Assembly: GCF_001636845.1 (NCBI RefSeq)
Contig: NZ_LITT01000023.1
Span: 1 to 64,000 of the forward strand
Length of the DNA stretch: 64,000 bases
Reading direction: 5' to 3'
Origin: Clostridium ljungdahlii
Lineage (GTDB): Bacteria > Bacillota > Clostridia > Clostridiales > Clostridiaceae
Shown: positions 63,927-64,000 of the stretch, one piece after another
Layout: each line of letters opens with the position of its first letter
How positions within the stretch are numbered: the stretch's first letter is position 1
Made by a program: the position numbers and the translations under genes
Notes under the pieces: model-generated
What the model was told of the DNA's origin: nothing
The model's database searches: none
What the model saw: only the letters and a program-made list of their open reading frames with translations

Positions 63927-64000
63927 ATGACACAAAAAAATTTTATAACTGAATTTGGAATGTTCAGTACTATAGTAATAACTATGATAGGTGTAGGAGC
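63927..64000 (+). CDS. Spore germination receptor B subunit, 5' end (partial)
   Basis: The ATG at 63927 follows AAGGAGATGG and opens a frame that runs off the window after about 24 codons: MTQKNFITEFGMFS, then a hydrophobic stretch TIVITMIGVG. This opening and its position after the A subunit fit the APC-fold B subunit (GerAB/GerKB family), which binds the germinant in the membrane. Only the first helix is visible. Confidence 0.72.
   Translation, partial: MTQKNFITEFGMFSTIVITMIGVG

Overview
The window looks like chromosomal DNA of a low-GC, spore-forming, anaerobic member of Clostridium sensu stricto. The evidence is the very AT-rich base and codon use, frequent TTG and GTG starts behind strong Shine-Dalgarno (SD) sites, many sporulation and spore-coat genes (spmAB, yabG, cotS-type genes, a SPOCS/LysM protein, a gerK-type locus), an oxygen-sensitive class III ribonucleotide reductase, T-box leaders and an IspF/IspE isoprenoid route. 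The species cannot be fixed from the sequence. No rRNA or tRNA gene, CRISPR array, phage module or transposase gene was seen.

Layout. 1-6.6 kb: tail of an unknown gene, a CCA-adding-type enzyme, a PspA operon on the minus strand, a DUF1836 gene, ispF, then a 0.9 kb gene-free stretch with seven DnaA boxes, a 22-bp perfect inverted repeat and the first copy of a structured repeat. 6.6-12.7 kb: two polysaccharide deacetylases, a glucosaminidase, spmA-spmB and a family-4 uracil-DNA glycosylase. 12.7-19 kb: metG with a Met T-box, tatD, yabE, rnmV and rsmA, in the order known from Bacillus subtilis. 19-27 kb: envelope-associated proteins of unknown role, an Mrp ATPase, a ferredoxin, nrdD-nrdG and an ArsR regulator. 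27-35.4 kb: a metallo-beta-lactamase-fold protein, a two-domain amidase, ileS with an Ile T-box, a LacI/CcpA-type regulator, the second structured repeat and a DedA protein. 35.5-46.4 kb: a 1361-residue helicase-nuclease, manC, a GIY-YIG protein, a 3-methyladenine glycosylase, an unsplit larC, a radical SAM protein, an orphan solute-binding lipoprotein and a possible small RNA. 46.4-53.2 kb: a spore-coat cluster of three CotS kinase-fold proteins, one degenerate relative, a small basic protein and two glycosyltransferases. 53.2-64 kb: yabG, veg with tandem consensus promoters, a SPOCS/LysM protein, cyanophycinase and cyanophycin synthetase with a structured leader, ispE, and the start of a gerK germination locus.

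How the genes fit together. The metG-tatD-yabE-rnmV-rsmA and yabG-veg-ispE blocks are the same ancestral segment found near the origin in Bacillus. Here it has been opened by lineage-specific inserts: the nrd, ileS and helicase region, the coat cluster, and cphB-cphA. Much of the window serves spore formation and the cell envelope. The aminoacyl-tRNA synthetase genes are controlled by uncharged tRNA through T-boxes.

The least explained signals are non-coding: the DnaA-box cluster, two copies of a covarying structured element, the cphA leader, a promoter-plus-terminator unit between convergent genes, a 230-nt foldback element, a perfect palindrome between divergent genes, and three copies of a larger repeat.
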